A stretch of 12,122 nt of DNA from Euperipatoides rowelli (GCA_003024985.2 PXIH01S0004732.1), one strand, 5' to 3'; shown: positions 1 through 8,330, counted from the first letter of the stretch. The notes: a model not told the origin generated them from the letters alone. Made by a program: numbers and translations.

Positions 1-587
1 CTGAATAACGATGCATTAAATCCAAGCAGTAAGGTTCCTGGGAAGAGAAAGATGGGGAAGTCAATCTCTCTGTTTCTAATTACAGCCAAAGACTATACCA
101 GTTTTATTACTCCCTTGTCACGCATAGCAAAATTGATAAGGAATAGCCCCAAAAAAATGGTTAATAAGTCAATCAATAAAAATATAATAGTAATGGCTAA
201 AAAAAATCAATGGATTGATAGGTCAATGCAAGGTAAATTTATGGAAGTATTTGTGACAAATAAAATATATCACTGTACCTGTGTATGATAATCTGTATAG
301 CAAAAAAATAAGGAATAAAAAAATAAAGCTGGAGAATTGTGTATATTTAAAAATAAAAAAAATGGTTTATTATCATTAAAAAAAATTAACTTGTCAAAAA
401 TTAATGTTGAGCTTTTACAAAAAAGAATATGAAATGGAGTTGGACTGCCATCATGACCAAAAATGTATAATTAAAAATTTAAGTAAAAAAATTCTATCTC
501 TTCATATGTAACTTCACTGTTTGTGATAGTTACACTATCTAAACATGACATAAAAATAATATACAATCTTTAGACGAACAATATATT
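1..587. other. AT-rich left flank, no gene seen
   Basis: This is the first contig piece, ending at the N at 588. It is rich in A-runs and short AT repeats. The longest open stretch (about 52-288, + strand) translates to a lysine-, asparagine- and isoleucine-rich peptide with no recognisable motif, as expected by chance in such DNA. No RNA gene, clear transposon end or splice-bounded exon is visible. Confidence 0.6.
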
Positions 588-588
588 N
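588..588. other. single-N assembly junction
   Basis: A lone N interrupts the sequence. The two other Ns in the window (1849 and 6147) coincide with the edges of an exact 95-bp duplication, so this one is probably also a contig join rather than an ambiguous base. No duplicated sequence was found across this particular N. Confidence 0.6.
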
Positions 589-654
589 ACTGGATAAACA
601 AAAATATCATCATAATTCACAAGCATTATTATACAAAACAAAACAAAAAACAAT

Positions 655-661
655 AAATGAA
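655..661. repeat. possible LINE target-site duplication, left copy
   Basis: AAATGAA lies just before the apparent LINE 5' end and recurs at 10724-10730 directly after the poly(A) tail. It would mark the 5' end of the element at about 662. The match is only 7 bp and A-rich, so chance is a real possibility. Confidence 0.35.
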
Positions 662-665
662 GAGA

Positions 666-673
666 TGACGTCA
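666..673. promoter_or_regulatory. CRE/ATF-type palindrome TGACGTCA at LINE 5' end
   Basis: A perfect TGACGTCA octamer lies within about five bases of the inferred 5' end of the LINE, inside the 10-bp palindrome ATGACGTCAT. Full CRE sites of this form bind CREB/ATF-family bZIP factors. LINEs need an internal promoter at their 5' end, so the position is suggestive. A second copy of the octamer at 11658-11665 in the flank shows that it also occurs by chance here. Confidence 0.35.
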
Positions 674-980
674 TGCCTGGATGGAGTTTGCTTCACCAGG
701 GATTTGTCCGTTTTTTTCTATTTTCAAGTTTACATATTTTTAAGCTTTAATTTATCCTTATTTTACAATTGTAATGTGTTTAAAGATGTGTCTTTACTAG
801 TCGTTAAATTTTTTTCTTCCTCTGTGGAGTTTTTTTCTTATTATGTGAATGTTGAAATTGTCTCCCTGTATTTGTACTTATGGTGTTTCACAGAAATGTT
901 TCCCATCATTCAAAGTGTGAGAAAATGCCTTCGATTTCCCCAGGCCTCTGGTGCTCTTTTACTGTTGTTGTAATTTCAGT

Positions 981-1848
981 ATGAGTTCTTCTCAAGATAT
1001 TATGGCTATTAATGTGCTTAAGGATTCAATAGTCAATAGTTTTAACAACTACAGCTCTTTGGTATCTAAACTGTTGATGTTTTTATGGTTGTCAATGCCA
1101 ACTTTAATTACCAAAAATATCAGCTTCACAGCTTACTAGACATTAGGGCCTCTTTTGGTTTAATTGAGCAGTTCGAAGAATATTCAAGATTGAATGTGCC
1201 GGTTTATCACTTTGTAGCTTTCAGAAGTGCAGAAGCTATGAATATTTTCAAGCGGTCTTTTACCAAGCAGGATGACAATTTTGTTTTCTTCGCTGGCTCT
1301 GTCACAAATTCCAGATTGGTTAAGTTTACCGAACTATGGCTCCCTGTTAGGGTGGTGATTGCTGAGTTAGGTGCTATTCTGCAGCAGTTTATCAAGATTG
1401 TTTCACTGAAGCCTACTATTAAGCAGTTGAGTCATACTGCTTTTTTATCCACATCACCCGTACATGGTACTTTTCAGCTTGATAATGGTGTATCCATCGC
1501 TGATTTACCGTATTCCATTAAGTCTAAAACTTTACTTTGTGGTTAGCTCTCCTTGCCTGGCCGCCCGCTTGCTTGTTTCCGTTGCAAGAGATTATCTCAC
1601 AGTGTTGAGATTTGCCCATTTAAATGGTGTACCCCATGTAGGGCACTAATGGAGAGTACCAGTCAGTCCTGCTTTAAAACCTACAGTGATGCATTGTGGA
1701 GTGGTGAGCCCCTTGGTTCTTCCGAGCAGTCTGTTAATGATGGTACTGTGGATGGTGCTACTGGAGCATTGCAGTTGCCAGAGTTAGCAGAGGTGGATTT
1801 AATGGACCAGCAGTGTTCTTTAGACTCTCAGTTTCAATTATTTTCAGC
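981..1848 (+). pseudogene. LINE ORF1 (nucleic-acid-binding, CCHC knuckle), N-terminal and central part, broken
   Basis: ORF1 proteins of L1-superfamily elements bind the element RNA in a cytoplasmic ribonucleoprotein. The likely start is ATG 981 (MSSSQDIMAIN). That frame runs to a stop near 1137, and the protein continues in another frame from about 1085 (MVVNANFNYQ), so there is a frameshift near 1075-1085 beside a T-run. The second frame then stays open to 1848 except for one in-frame TAG at 1544-1546. Downstream of it, CFRCKRLSHSVEIC fits C-X2-C-X4-H-X4-C exactly: a gag-type zinc knuckle. The following CTPC...C looks like a second knuckle whose histidine is gone. Upstream of the knuckle the text (LDNGVSIADLPYSIKS) resembles the strand-rich stretch that usually precedes the zinc fingers in Tx1-type ORF1. 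The copy is cut at the N at 1849 and its C-terminal end lies at 6148-6399. It cannot make a full protein. Confidence 0.75.
1754..1848 (+). repeat. 95-bp exact duplication, left copy (ends at N)
   Basis: These 95 bases of ORF1 are identical to 6148-6242. This copy ends at the base before the N at 1849, and the other begins at the base after the N at 6147. Identity flush with gaps on both sides is what two overlapping contig ends look like. It does not resemble a transposon target duplication, which is normally no longer than about 20 bp. Confidence 0.95.
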
Positions 1849-1849
1849 N
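1849..1849. other. single-N assembly junction
   Basis: The N separates LINE ORF1 from unrelated hAT-like DNA. ORF1 is interrupted in mid-codon here and resumes 4.3 kb further on. Confidence 0.8.
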
Positions 1850-2037
1850 TGTTTAAACTAAATTATTTTGTAGAAATAAAAAGGAACGACCATTATTTTC
1901 AAAATAAAAGGAACTATTTTCTGGCGTTCGTTCCTATGTTTTAAAAATGAACTAGTTCCTGGCTCCTGGCTCGTTCCTTGAAAAACGAACTAATCCAAGG
2001 AACTCGTTCCTTTGGATTACATTCCTACTCAACACTG
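1850..2037. mobile_element. hAT-like DNA transposon end (partial)
   Basis: Read on the minus strand from 2037, the sequence begins CAGTGTTGAGTAGGAATGTA, which has the CAGTGTTG-type start seen at many hAT-superfamily termini. Just inside it lies a palindrome (1992-2018): arms of AATCCAAGGAAC type around a two-base centre, with one extra base in one arm. The motif GGAAC/GTTCC occurs seven times in about 130 bp (1883, 1910, 1930, 1955, 1973, 1999, 2006) in both orientations. This fits the subterminal repeats to which hAT transposases bind. The opposite end and any transposase are absent because the contig starts at 1850. The adjacent 8 bp (ACTAAAAC, 2038-2045) would be the target duplication but cannot be tested without the other end. 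Confidence 0.5.
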
Positions 2038-2126
2038 ACTAAAACTATAAAAATTATTTTTTTTGTTTATAGAACAAAATACAGTAGGCTGTCCCATCCT
2101 TGTGGCACGATCTGTAGCAATACAGG

Positions 2127-2148
2127 GGCTGCATATGTTAATTTTCTC
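2127..2148 (+). repeat. 22-bp inverted repeat, left arm
   Basis: This arm starts GGCTGCATATGTTAATTT and is the exact reverse complement of 3138-3159. Both arms also have CATCCTTG a little further out (about 2096-2103, and its complement near 3172-3179), so homology probably extends imperfectly beyond 22 bp. It also forms a local inverted repeat with 2203-2222 (CCGAG...AATTAACAT). Confidence 0.8.
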
Positions 2149-2240
2149 CGAGGAGAGCTCGGAAACGACTATTACATCATGGAGAACAAACTCAGAACAT
2201 CCGAGTTCGAGATAATTAACATTCGCTTACCTCCATTACA

Positions 2241-2262
2241 GTGTGTGAGTGTGTGTGTGTGC
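2241..2262. repeat. (GT)n microsatellite, interrupted
   Basis: A short run of GT dinucleotides with one GA interruption. Confidence 0.9.
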
Positions 2263-3137
2263 GTTTTAGACACAGGCTAAGTTTTTTTTTTTAAAAAATA
2301 AATAAATAAACTTTATTCATTTAATGCTAATTGTCCATTATCTTTCCTCTTTCTGCCATTTGTTTTTTTATGTTTTGTGAGAGATAAATAAATAATACAA
2401 ATACACAATCAAATTGTCAATTTACATATAGTAAAAACACAGTATAATGATCTTTTATAATCAATTTGAATAAATTATATTGAATTTAGCCAACTAATTT
2501 ATAACAATATTTGCAAATGTGAATCTCAATTAAAAGAATAAAACAATTAAACAGAACATTTTTAATTGTAAATAGTTTAACGAGCTCCAAGAAACTGTAC
2601 ATCACAGAGAACTAACAGAACACGCAGAATATAAAGAGTCCGAGATTATTAAAATAAACTAAAAGATGGAGACAAAAGGAGAAAAATAACTATAATAATA
2701 ATACAATAGCATGGCTTTCATCAATGACGGTCTTCCAGGACATTTATTATTATTATTAAAGACATGCTTGCTATCTGTGCCCAAGATTAGTAACCTTGAC
2801 CAGTGCCACCTATAGATGGTATCTCCATTGTAAAAGATGTGATATAGTCAAAATAAGAAAATTATGGAGAGGAAGTAGTGCCTAGATAAATATTAGACCA
2901 GATAAGTCATATTTTACACAAGTAAATTTTAATAAAGTTTATTTCCCTCCATTTTTGTTTATAATGCATTGTGGGTTCTTCAGCTACTTATTCGGATCCC
3001 GATCTATTTCTCGGAGAAGTAAGAGATGTCTCGAACGAACTCTGATTTAATTAACATTCTCAGAGCTTCATGCTCAGAGTTAATTAACATCCGGCTTTTC
3101 TGGATTCAGAACGAGCTCTGTAGCTCGAGATGTCTTT

Positions 3138-3159
3138 GAGAAAATTAACATATGCAGCC
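3138..3159 (-). repeat. 22-bp inverted repeat, right arm
   Basis: This is the exact reverse complement of 2127-2148, about 1.0 kb away. Inward of it lie two more AATTAACAT copies (3049-3057, 3082-3090) and a direct repeat of CTCAGAG (about 3059-3079), which suggests a structured repeat family and not a single foldback. Confidence 0.8.
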
Positions 3160-3476
3160 AGGTTGTTTAAGCAAGGATGACGACATAAGCTGAGACGTTT
3201 CCAGTTCACGGTTCAGTCGAGGCAGCTATGGAAAGGTATTTTCCCTGGCTTCCACACCTTGCCGGGGTTTTTTAACCCGGTACACTACCTCTCCTTAAGA
3301 ACAGTAGTAGGAAAACATGTTATTCATAAGTGTAAAAATCAGTATTGTGTGCATTACCATCATTTAAATAAAGATCTTCTGTCACTGACCGGTCACTTTA
3401 TACAGTAGGCTATATAAAAAAAATTAAGATAGTGTTTTATGTTTTATCTATTTACAAATTGTTTTCATTCTGTACA

Positions 3477-3501
3477 GTATATATACTATATATATATATA
3501 T
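3477..3501. repeat. (TA)n microsatellite
   Basis: About 25 bases of alternating TA with one C interruption. Confidence 0.85.
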
Positions 3502-3541
3502 GTCAGAAACCCACAGGGCGTTAATGTGATTATTGGTGGTG

Positions 3542-3573
3542 GCCTGATTTGGTGCGGGCCTGATTTGGTGCGA
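3542..3573 (+). repeat. 16-bp tandem repeat, two units
   Basis: GCCTGATTTGGTGCGG is followed at once by GCCTGATTTGGTGCGA, two units differing only at the last base. It lies in a locally GC-richer island just upstream of the three-copy 22-bp repeat. Confidence 0.85.
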
Positions 3574-3600
3574 TACCTACAACTCCCCTCCACCAGCCAT

Positions 3601-3622
3601 CAGATTTATGACCATGCATACC
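3601..3622 (+). repeat. dispersed 22-bp repeat, copy 1
   Basis: CAGATTTATGACCATGCATA followed by CC. One base differs from copy 2, with further weak similarity downstream (AGAACTC against GAAACTC). Confidence 0.8.
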
Positions 3623-3718
3623 AGAACTCCGTCCAGACCACAAGTCAAAAGATGAAATCTAAACTATGTATAATGGTCCCCCAGCATTGTTGAACACTAC
3701 AGTACCTCCAGAAACTGT

Positions 3719-3740
3719 CAGGTTTATGACCATGCATACC
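3719..3740 (+). repeat. dispersed 22-bp repeat, copy 2
   Basis: CAGGTTTATGACCATGCATA followed by CC, 118 bp after copy 1. Confidence 0.8.
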
Positions 3741-3857
3741 GAAACTCTACTGTAATAAGCCACCAGGAAAAACAATTATACAACAGAAAATTATCATCTA
3801 ATCAACAAATATTTCTACACTGTCAGAACTTTAGAGCTAAACTCAGTATGAGGGTAT

Positions 3858-3879
3858 CAGGTTTATGACCATGCAAACA
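3858..3879 (+). repeat. dispersed 22-bp repeat, copy 3
   Basis: CAGGTTTATGACCATGCAAA followed by CA, 139 bp after copy 2. The three copies lie in three different reading frames, so a protein repeat is unlikely unless they were separate exons. Confidence 0.75.
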
Positions 3880-6146
3880 TAGTGAGAGTAGTATCTGAAC
3901 TGACCAAGAGAAATACCTGCTAACTAGAGACAAGGGATAATAATATGAACATTTAGAAATAATAAAACTCTTATTAAAATAACCTAACAAATTCTCACAT
4001 TATTAAAAAATTCATTAGGGTTTCCCTAACTAAAATAAAATAAAAAAATTCCTAACTTTAATAATAAACCAATAATCAGAATAAAAATAGGGAAGTCAGG
4101 TTGGACAGATAAAACAATATTGAAATATTAAGATTACCTGCTAATCGCTGTCAAGATAGATATGACAGTTACTCCACCCGTCTCGCATTATCTAAATCAT
4201 TAAGAATATCTGACCAATAAAAACTTAAATAAAAAATAAGCAATAATTATAAAAATTCTATTAAACATCCGCCTTTAAAAAAATATTCTGGCACTGCAAG
4301 TTTTTAATTAGCAACTCATCATAAATTTAATCAATAAAATTTAAAATTGTTCATAAAATTTTAATAAAAAAAATTCCTTACCCAAAATTTTAAATTCACT
4401 GAATACAAACTTTTACATAAGTAGCCAACTACTTAACTTTAAGTATACATATTTTTCTGCAAATTTTTAATTTCAAATGATTTAAAAATTCATCTAGAAC
4501 TTTAACCAGCTTAATTTCCGAACTCTTGTGTTTTTTTAATTCCCTAATTTTAATCAACTACAAGAAAACCTTATACATGTTTAATATCAATTTTCTTCAA
4601 GAAATGTTCTACATATCAACTCTAGAAAATACAAAAATAAACATAAGTCTGCAGCACACATAAGTCATTTGATTATTTTGAAGTTAGAGGGAGTACAGGT
4701 ATTGCCAATTATATTTTTTGTTTAATTGTCATTTTAGTTAATATTTGTTTAATCATTTAAATTGATTTTTTTCCTATGTTACCCAAAAATAAGATTGGTA
4801 TTTATATTTATATTTTTAATTCAGTTTTGGATTTATGTGTAATTATAAAAGTTTTATATGTCAAGAATAGTAGAACTTCCGATATTTTCATACTCAGTAA
4901 TATTTTTGTCAAATAGAGTACAACTGTATTAATGCATGGTCAACAATTGTTTATTTATTTAAAATAATTATTTGTTTTATTTTTATCCTGAATAAACCCA
5001 ATCAATTAATTATACTAACCGTTACCCTCTCATATTTTAATTTTTTTAAAAGCCATGTTGAACATTTATTTTTAAATGCAGCTATAAGTCATTCAAAGAA
5101 TTTTTTATCAACTAAAGTAATATTTAAACACCTTATACTTAAAGCCGTGGAAAAACATAGGCCCAATAGGTGATTTCTCTCTTGGAACCACTGAAGCAGT
5201 ATTCAATCAACTTATTGATTACAAGGCCTTGCAAACCCTGTCACCCACTCAGTGAAGTCTGAGCCTTAAATTTTGTTTTATTATTTTTATTATTGTTATA
5301 TTTTTCTTTTTCAGCACTATTATCTAAATAGGAACATTTGCATTCTCTGTCTCAAAATAAGTTAGAAAAATAAAAACTACTGTGTCCTTGTGAGGAATAT
5401 ATTAGAGACACCTTCTGTCCCAGTGCCCTTATATGGGAAGTTGTTTGACTCCCGGTTAAGAACTGAGGAGAACAAAGCGGATCTAATAAAATTTCCTTTC
5501 CTCATAAGAGTCTTTGTAGATCACAATCCATGAAGCCGCCATCCTGTGGTTAATCCATAGGCTACTAGCACCTGGGTTCGGTCTATTTTTTCTCTTGCAT
5601 AAATTAATCTTAGACCCAAAAGTTTACATAACATAAAAACATACACTTAATCCTGAATAAAGTTTTATAAACCCTTTCTATCTTATAAGATACACAAGAG
5701 CTTTCTATATTATATCTATTCTTTTATTAGAATTTTTATTAGTATTTTATAAGGCTTATACTTTACCAACTTAAAGTATTATAATTAGAGTTGTTCATTT
5801 TTCGTTTTAGCTATAAAAACGAAATATTGTAAATACATCATATTTTAATTGATCTTCATGTTTTATTAGATAGATCAAAGGTTTGGCAGTATTAACCCTT
5901 TCCACTCCACCCATTTCCGAACTTTTGGATCCTACCACTCCACCAAAAAAAAAAAAAAACATTTTTTTTCTTGTTTTTTAAGTTATGATTAGAAATGAAG
6001 AAAAAATAATTTTAAATGGTTTACATGAATATATAATGATTTTTTTACACTTACGCAGGGATAATTAGGTCTATGATAGGCTACCATATTTATCAAATTT
6101 TGAATTTAAGGTGGCTTAATATAAATATTATGAAACATATAAGAAT
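3880..6146. other. long AT-rich non-coding stretch
   Basis: No open frame of useful length or recognisable protein is present. Most of it is A/T-run DNA. Less AT-rich islands occur at about 5140-5270 and 5370-5600, but neither translates into anything recognised. An A-run at about 5945-5959 follows a CCACTCCACC doublet. The block ends at the N at 6147. Confidence 0.6.
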
Positions 6147-6147
6147 N
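6147..6147. other. single-N assembly junction
   Basis: The base before this N belongs to AT-rich non-LINE DNA, and the base after it is the first base of the repeated ORF1 segment. Confidence 0.8.
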
Positions 6148-6242
6148 GGTGCTACTGGAGCATTGCAGTTGCCAGAGTTAGCAGAGGTGGATTTAATGGA
6201 CCAGCAGTGTTCTTTAGACTCTCAGTTTCAATTATTTTCAGC
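6148..6242 (+). repeat. 95-bp exact duplication, right copy (starts at N)
   Basis: Identical to 1754-1848. The reading frame of ORF1 is the same through both copies, so merging them gives an uninterrupted passage from the zinc-knuckle part into the C-terminal tail. Confidence 0.95.
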
Positions 6243-6399
6243 GCCGCCTTCAGTCCTTTTTGATGTTGCTGATGTGGCTCAGGATGCTGGGGATATCACG
6301 TTAGAAGAAGACATCAATTCTGACTTTGTTGTTAGAAACTATGGTGATGAACCTGGTAATGGGGGGGGGGGAGTGAAAAAGATTAGGCTTAATGAATAG
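6148..6399 (+). pseudogene. LINE ORF1, C-terminal tail
   Basis: This open frame continues ORF1 from the 95-bp overlap (peptide GATGALQLPELAEVDL) through an acidic stretch (DVADVAQDAGDITLEEDI) to a basic end (KKIRLNE) and a TAG at 6397-6399. Frame and sequence are the same as at 1754-1848, so it is the direct continuation of that fragment. The open frame also extends upstream to about 6073, but that part belongs to unrelated contig sequence and is not ORF1. An 11-base G-run at 6361-6371 encodes GGGG near the end. Its length sets the frame of the last residues and makes them uncertain. No known domain is recognised in the tail. Confidence 0.7.
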
Positions 6400-7073
6400 T
6401 AGGCATTATGTGTTACTAGGACTTGGGGTTTGGATACTTTCCCAGGATATTTGTAAGTATTTTTTTCTTTCTTATCTCGTTGTACAATTCTAATGGGATT
6501 TTTTTTTAGTTGCATGATATATTAGCATTTAATTGTGTTTATGAACTTTCTGCTTATGTACCTTTAAATTACATGTTCAAGTATCAATTTGACATTAATG
6601 TTTTTGGTTATAATTTGCTCTATTTGTATTCCTATCCAACTTTCAAAAACATGGTTGGGTGGAGCAACGTTTTGTCATTTGTCTTAATGGGAGGGGGGGG
6701 CCTCCTTTGTGTGTCCACCTTTTATTATTTTTGGTGTATTTATAACCACCATTATGTACTTACTTGTATTTTTGGCATATAATTTTCTTTTGTTCCCGGT
6801 GTAGCCTTTTCAATTACCCATATTTCAATGGCCAATCCATTTACTTTTCGGTGTGGTTTTAAGCCTTGGTTGGCTTGGTATTTGTTCTTCTGCAACATTC
6901 ACCTATCTCTCTCCTGGCATTATGGGGGGTTTTCTTTGGCATGTTCTTGTTATGAGATTTTTCTTTCTATGCGTCGTTTTTTTCTTTAATTATGTGGTTA
7001 CCTAATTTTATTTATATCAACAAATTGTTTCCTCTTCGGGGTCACAGTTTGTTTTTATCCTTTTTGTGCTTTT
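6400..7073 (+). other. LINE inter-ORF spacer, T-rich
   Basis: These 674 bases between the ORF1 stop and the first ORF2-like residues are strongly T-rich with G-runs (for example G8 at 6693-6700). An open stretch at 6510-6782 encodes a Tyr/Phe/Leu-rich peptide typical of T-rich DNA, without a known motif. Base composition resembles the 5' UTR and 3' UTR of the same element, so it most likely is untranslated spacer. A diverged ORF2 N-terminal extension cannot be excluded. Confidence 0.55.
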
Positions 7074-7790
7074 ATGGCTAATTCCTTTTATGATTTGTGT
7101 ACCACTTCACTTAACTTACTGGGCCTTAACTCCTTCAATAAGAAGAGGCAACTGTTAAAGTACTTGTTAAGGAATCAGATAGAATTGTGTTTGCTGAAGG
7201 AGACTAAACTGAGTGAAGGGGGGAGGGGGGCCATAATTTGGCCATTTTTGAAAAATAATTTTTGATCTTTCGGGACAGGGAAACCAAGGCCTTCAAAGGA
7301 GTTATGGTCCATGTTGCAAAAACTTCAGCTGTTTCTAATATTAGGCTAGTGTGTGCCAATTCTAGGTATATAATAATATCTTTAATTTACAATGGGCAGC
7401 GTTTTGCTATAGTGAATTACTATGCACCGCATTCTGTCGTTTAATATTTCATGAGCTTATTCATAATTTGCCCACATTGATTGATGTTTTGGTGATTGTA
7501 GGTGACTTTAATCACAAGAATTTGATGAATGATTTGGCTTTTAAGGTTATTTTTGACAGGTATACTTTGATCAATGTAGCCCAGGATTTACCAACTCTGT
7601 CACCCACAACGTACTTGATTATTTTTTTATCACTAATGGTAGTTTCTCCAACATGGAGTTTGTTATCTCTCCAGTGCCTTTTTCTGATCATGCAGCCTTG
7701 GTTTTTGCAATGATGACCAAAAATGAGCAGTTAATACCTTTTTATTCTGTTTTAAGTAATCATCCTTTTATTTCCCCTGGCAGAGACATG
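7074..7790 (+). pseudogene. LINE ORF2, apurinic-type endonuclease domain, frameshifted
   Basis: This domain nicks genomic DNA to start target-primed reverse transcription. ATG 7074 is the most likely ORF2 start (MANSFYDLC), followed by NLLGLNS and LLKETKLSE, in which the metal-binding Glu of the QET motif is kept. The frame ends at 7265 and the domain continues in a second frame (about 7262-7444) with KGVMVHVAK and FAIVNYYAPH. A third frame (about 7441-7590) gives VLVIVGDFNH, the GDFN catalytic box. A fourth (about 7590-7790) ends with VTHNVLDYFF and FSDHAALVF, the SDH catalytic box. All expected EN motifs are therefore present in order but spread over at least three frameshifts, and a TGA at 7791-7793 follows. 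Homopolymers near several breaks suggest small indels. The copy is inactive as it stands. Confidence 0.75.
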
Positions 7791-7850
7791 TGAACAAATG
7801 TTTTCCGACACTTATATTCATGCTTTCACTAACTGCATGAAAATTTTAGT

Positions 7851-8330
7851 CTAGATAAGTATTTAGCTTTTAAGAAGGCCTTTACTAATTGCTATTTGGA
7901 TTTTGGCCTTGATCATAGGAGGGCTAACCACAGCCGTTTGAGTGATCTGAACTCCATTATTCCTCACATGAGAAAAAGGTTCCCTTTTTCTTAAAGTGCA
8001 TGAGGGAGCATGCTAATTTGCATAAGGATATGCAGGCTTCTAGGTATTTGGTATTAAAAAGCAAATTGTAGCTTCTTGAGGTGAAATAACCTCTCTAACT
8101 AGTTCTATATATTTTCAAAGCATGCTAGTCCCCCCCCCCCCATTTCTCATGTATTTGATGGCCATGATAATTTATTGGGTCTGTCCTTGATTAATTATGT
8201 GTATAGGCATTTTAGGGGGGTTTACAGATTTACCGATTGTACTGACCCGGAGTTTGAGGGTTTGGTGAGTTTTCCTATTTGCACTGATATTCAGTCACAA
8301 TTAATTTTTCAGATAACGGCCAAGCATATA
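7851..8330 (+). pseudogene. LINE ORF2, linker between endonuclease and RT, decayed
   Basis: Two recognisable open pieces remain. The first (about 7833-7994) reads LDKYLAFKKAFTNCYLDFGL and ends at TAA 7992-7994. It is an amphipathic, basic stretch of the kind found between EN and RT in Tx1/L1 proteins. The second (about 8142-8330) reads FDGHDNLLGLSLINYVYRHF and GVYRFTDCTDPEFEGL, which corresponds to the segment before the RT fingers that carries a 'new copy of x, fill in y' type pattern (optional glycine, then an F..FY..LF-like helix). Between them (about 7995-8141) the frame is scrambled and contains a 12-base C-run at 8130-8141. Function is inferred from position alone. Confidence 0.55.

Larger units (their letters stand above)
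662..1848 (+). mobile_element. non-LTR retrotransposon (L1 superfamily, Tx1-like), 5' part
   Basis: This is the left block of a single LINE that continues at 6243-10726. It contains a T-rich 5' UTR (about 662-980) and most of ORF1 (981-1848). The assignment rests on the order ORF1 with a CCHC knuckle, then an ORF2 with APE-type endonuclease, RT and C-terminal Cys/His region, followed by AATAAA and a poly(A) tail. With the 4.3-kb intervening block and the nested MITE left out, the element is about 5.5 kb, a normal full length for such elements. The 5' boundary is inferred from the weak target-site duplication and from the change from A-rich flank to T-rich sequence. A 102-codon open stretch at 665-973 is a Phe/Leu/Ser-rich translation of the UTR and is not called as a gene. 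Confidence 0.8.
2038..3476. other. non-coding stretch with an inverted-repeat zone
   Basis: No convincing gene is present. An open stretch at about 1978-2280 starts inside the hAT-like end and has no protein motif. Two less AT-rich patches (about 2090-2240 and 2985-3300) carry the inverted repeats listed separately, and AT-rich DNA lies between them. A CCGGGG/AACCCGG hairpin lies at about 3261-3280. The patches look like the two ends of an old repeat, but no transposase or RT remnant was recognised. Confidence 0.5.

Noticed and set aside
52-288. 78-residue open frame in the left flank
   Set aside because: Lys/Asn/Ile-rich translation of A-rich DNA, no motif and no splice context. It is within chance length for such composition.
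665-973. 102-residue open frame at the LINE 5' end
   Set aside because: Phe/Leu/Ser-rich product of T-rich UTR with no domain. ORF1 starts later, at 981, in another frame context.
1600-1609. CAGTGTTGAG, identical to the start of the hAT-like end at 2037-2028
   Set aside because: It falls on codons of the ORF1 zinc knuckle (His-Ser-Val-Glu) and is not next to subterminal motifs, so it is a coincidence and not the other transposon end.
5530-5590. Possible tRNA-like or SINE sequence with GGGTTCG resembling a B box, followed by T-runs
   Set aside because: No convincing A box at the right distance, and no cloverleaf could be folded by eye.
5892-5909. TTAACCCTTTCCACTCCA, which resembles a piggyBac-like terminus after TTAA
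   Set aside because: No inverted partner or second TTAA-flanked end was found in the window, so it is too weak to call.
6073-6147. Upstream extension of the ORF1 tail frame to an ATG at 6073
   Set aside because: This part lies before the N in unrelated AT-rich contig sequence, and the true upstream coding sequence is at 1754 and before.
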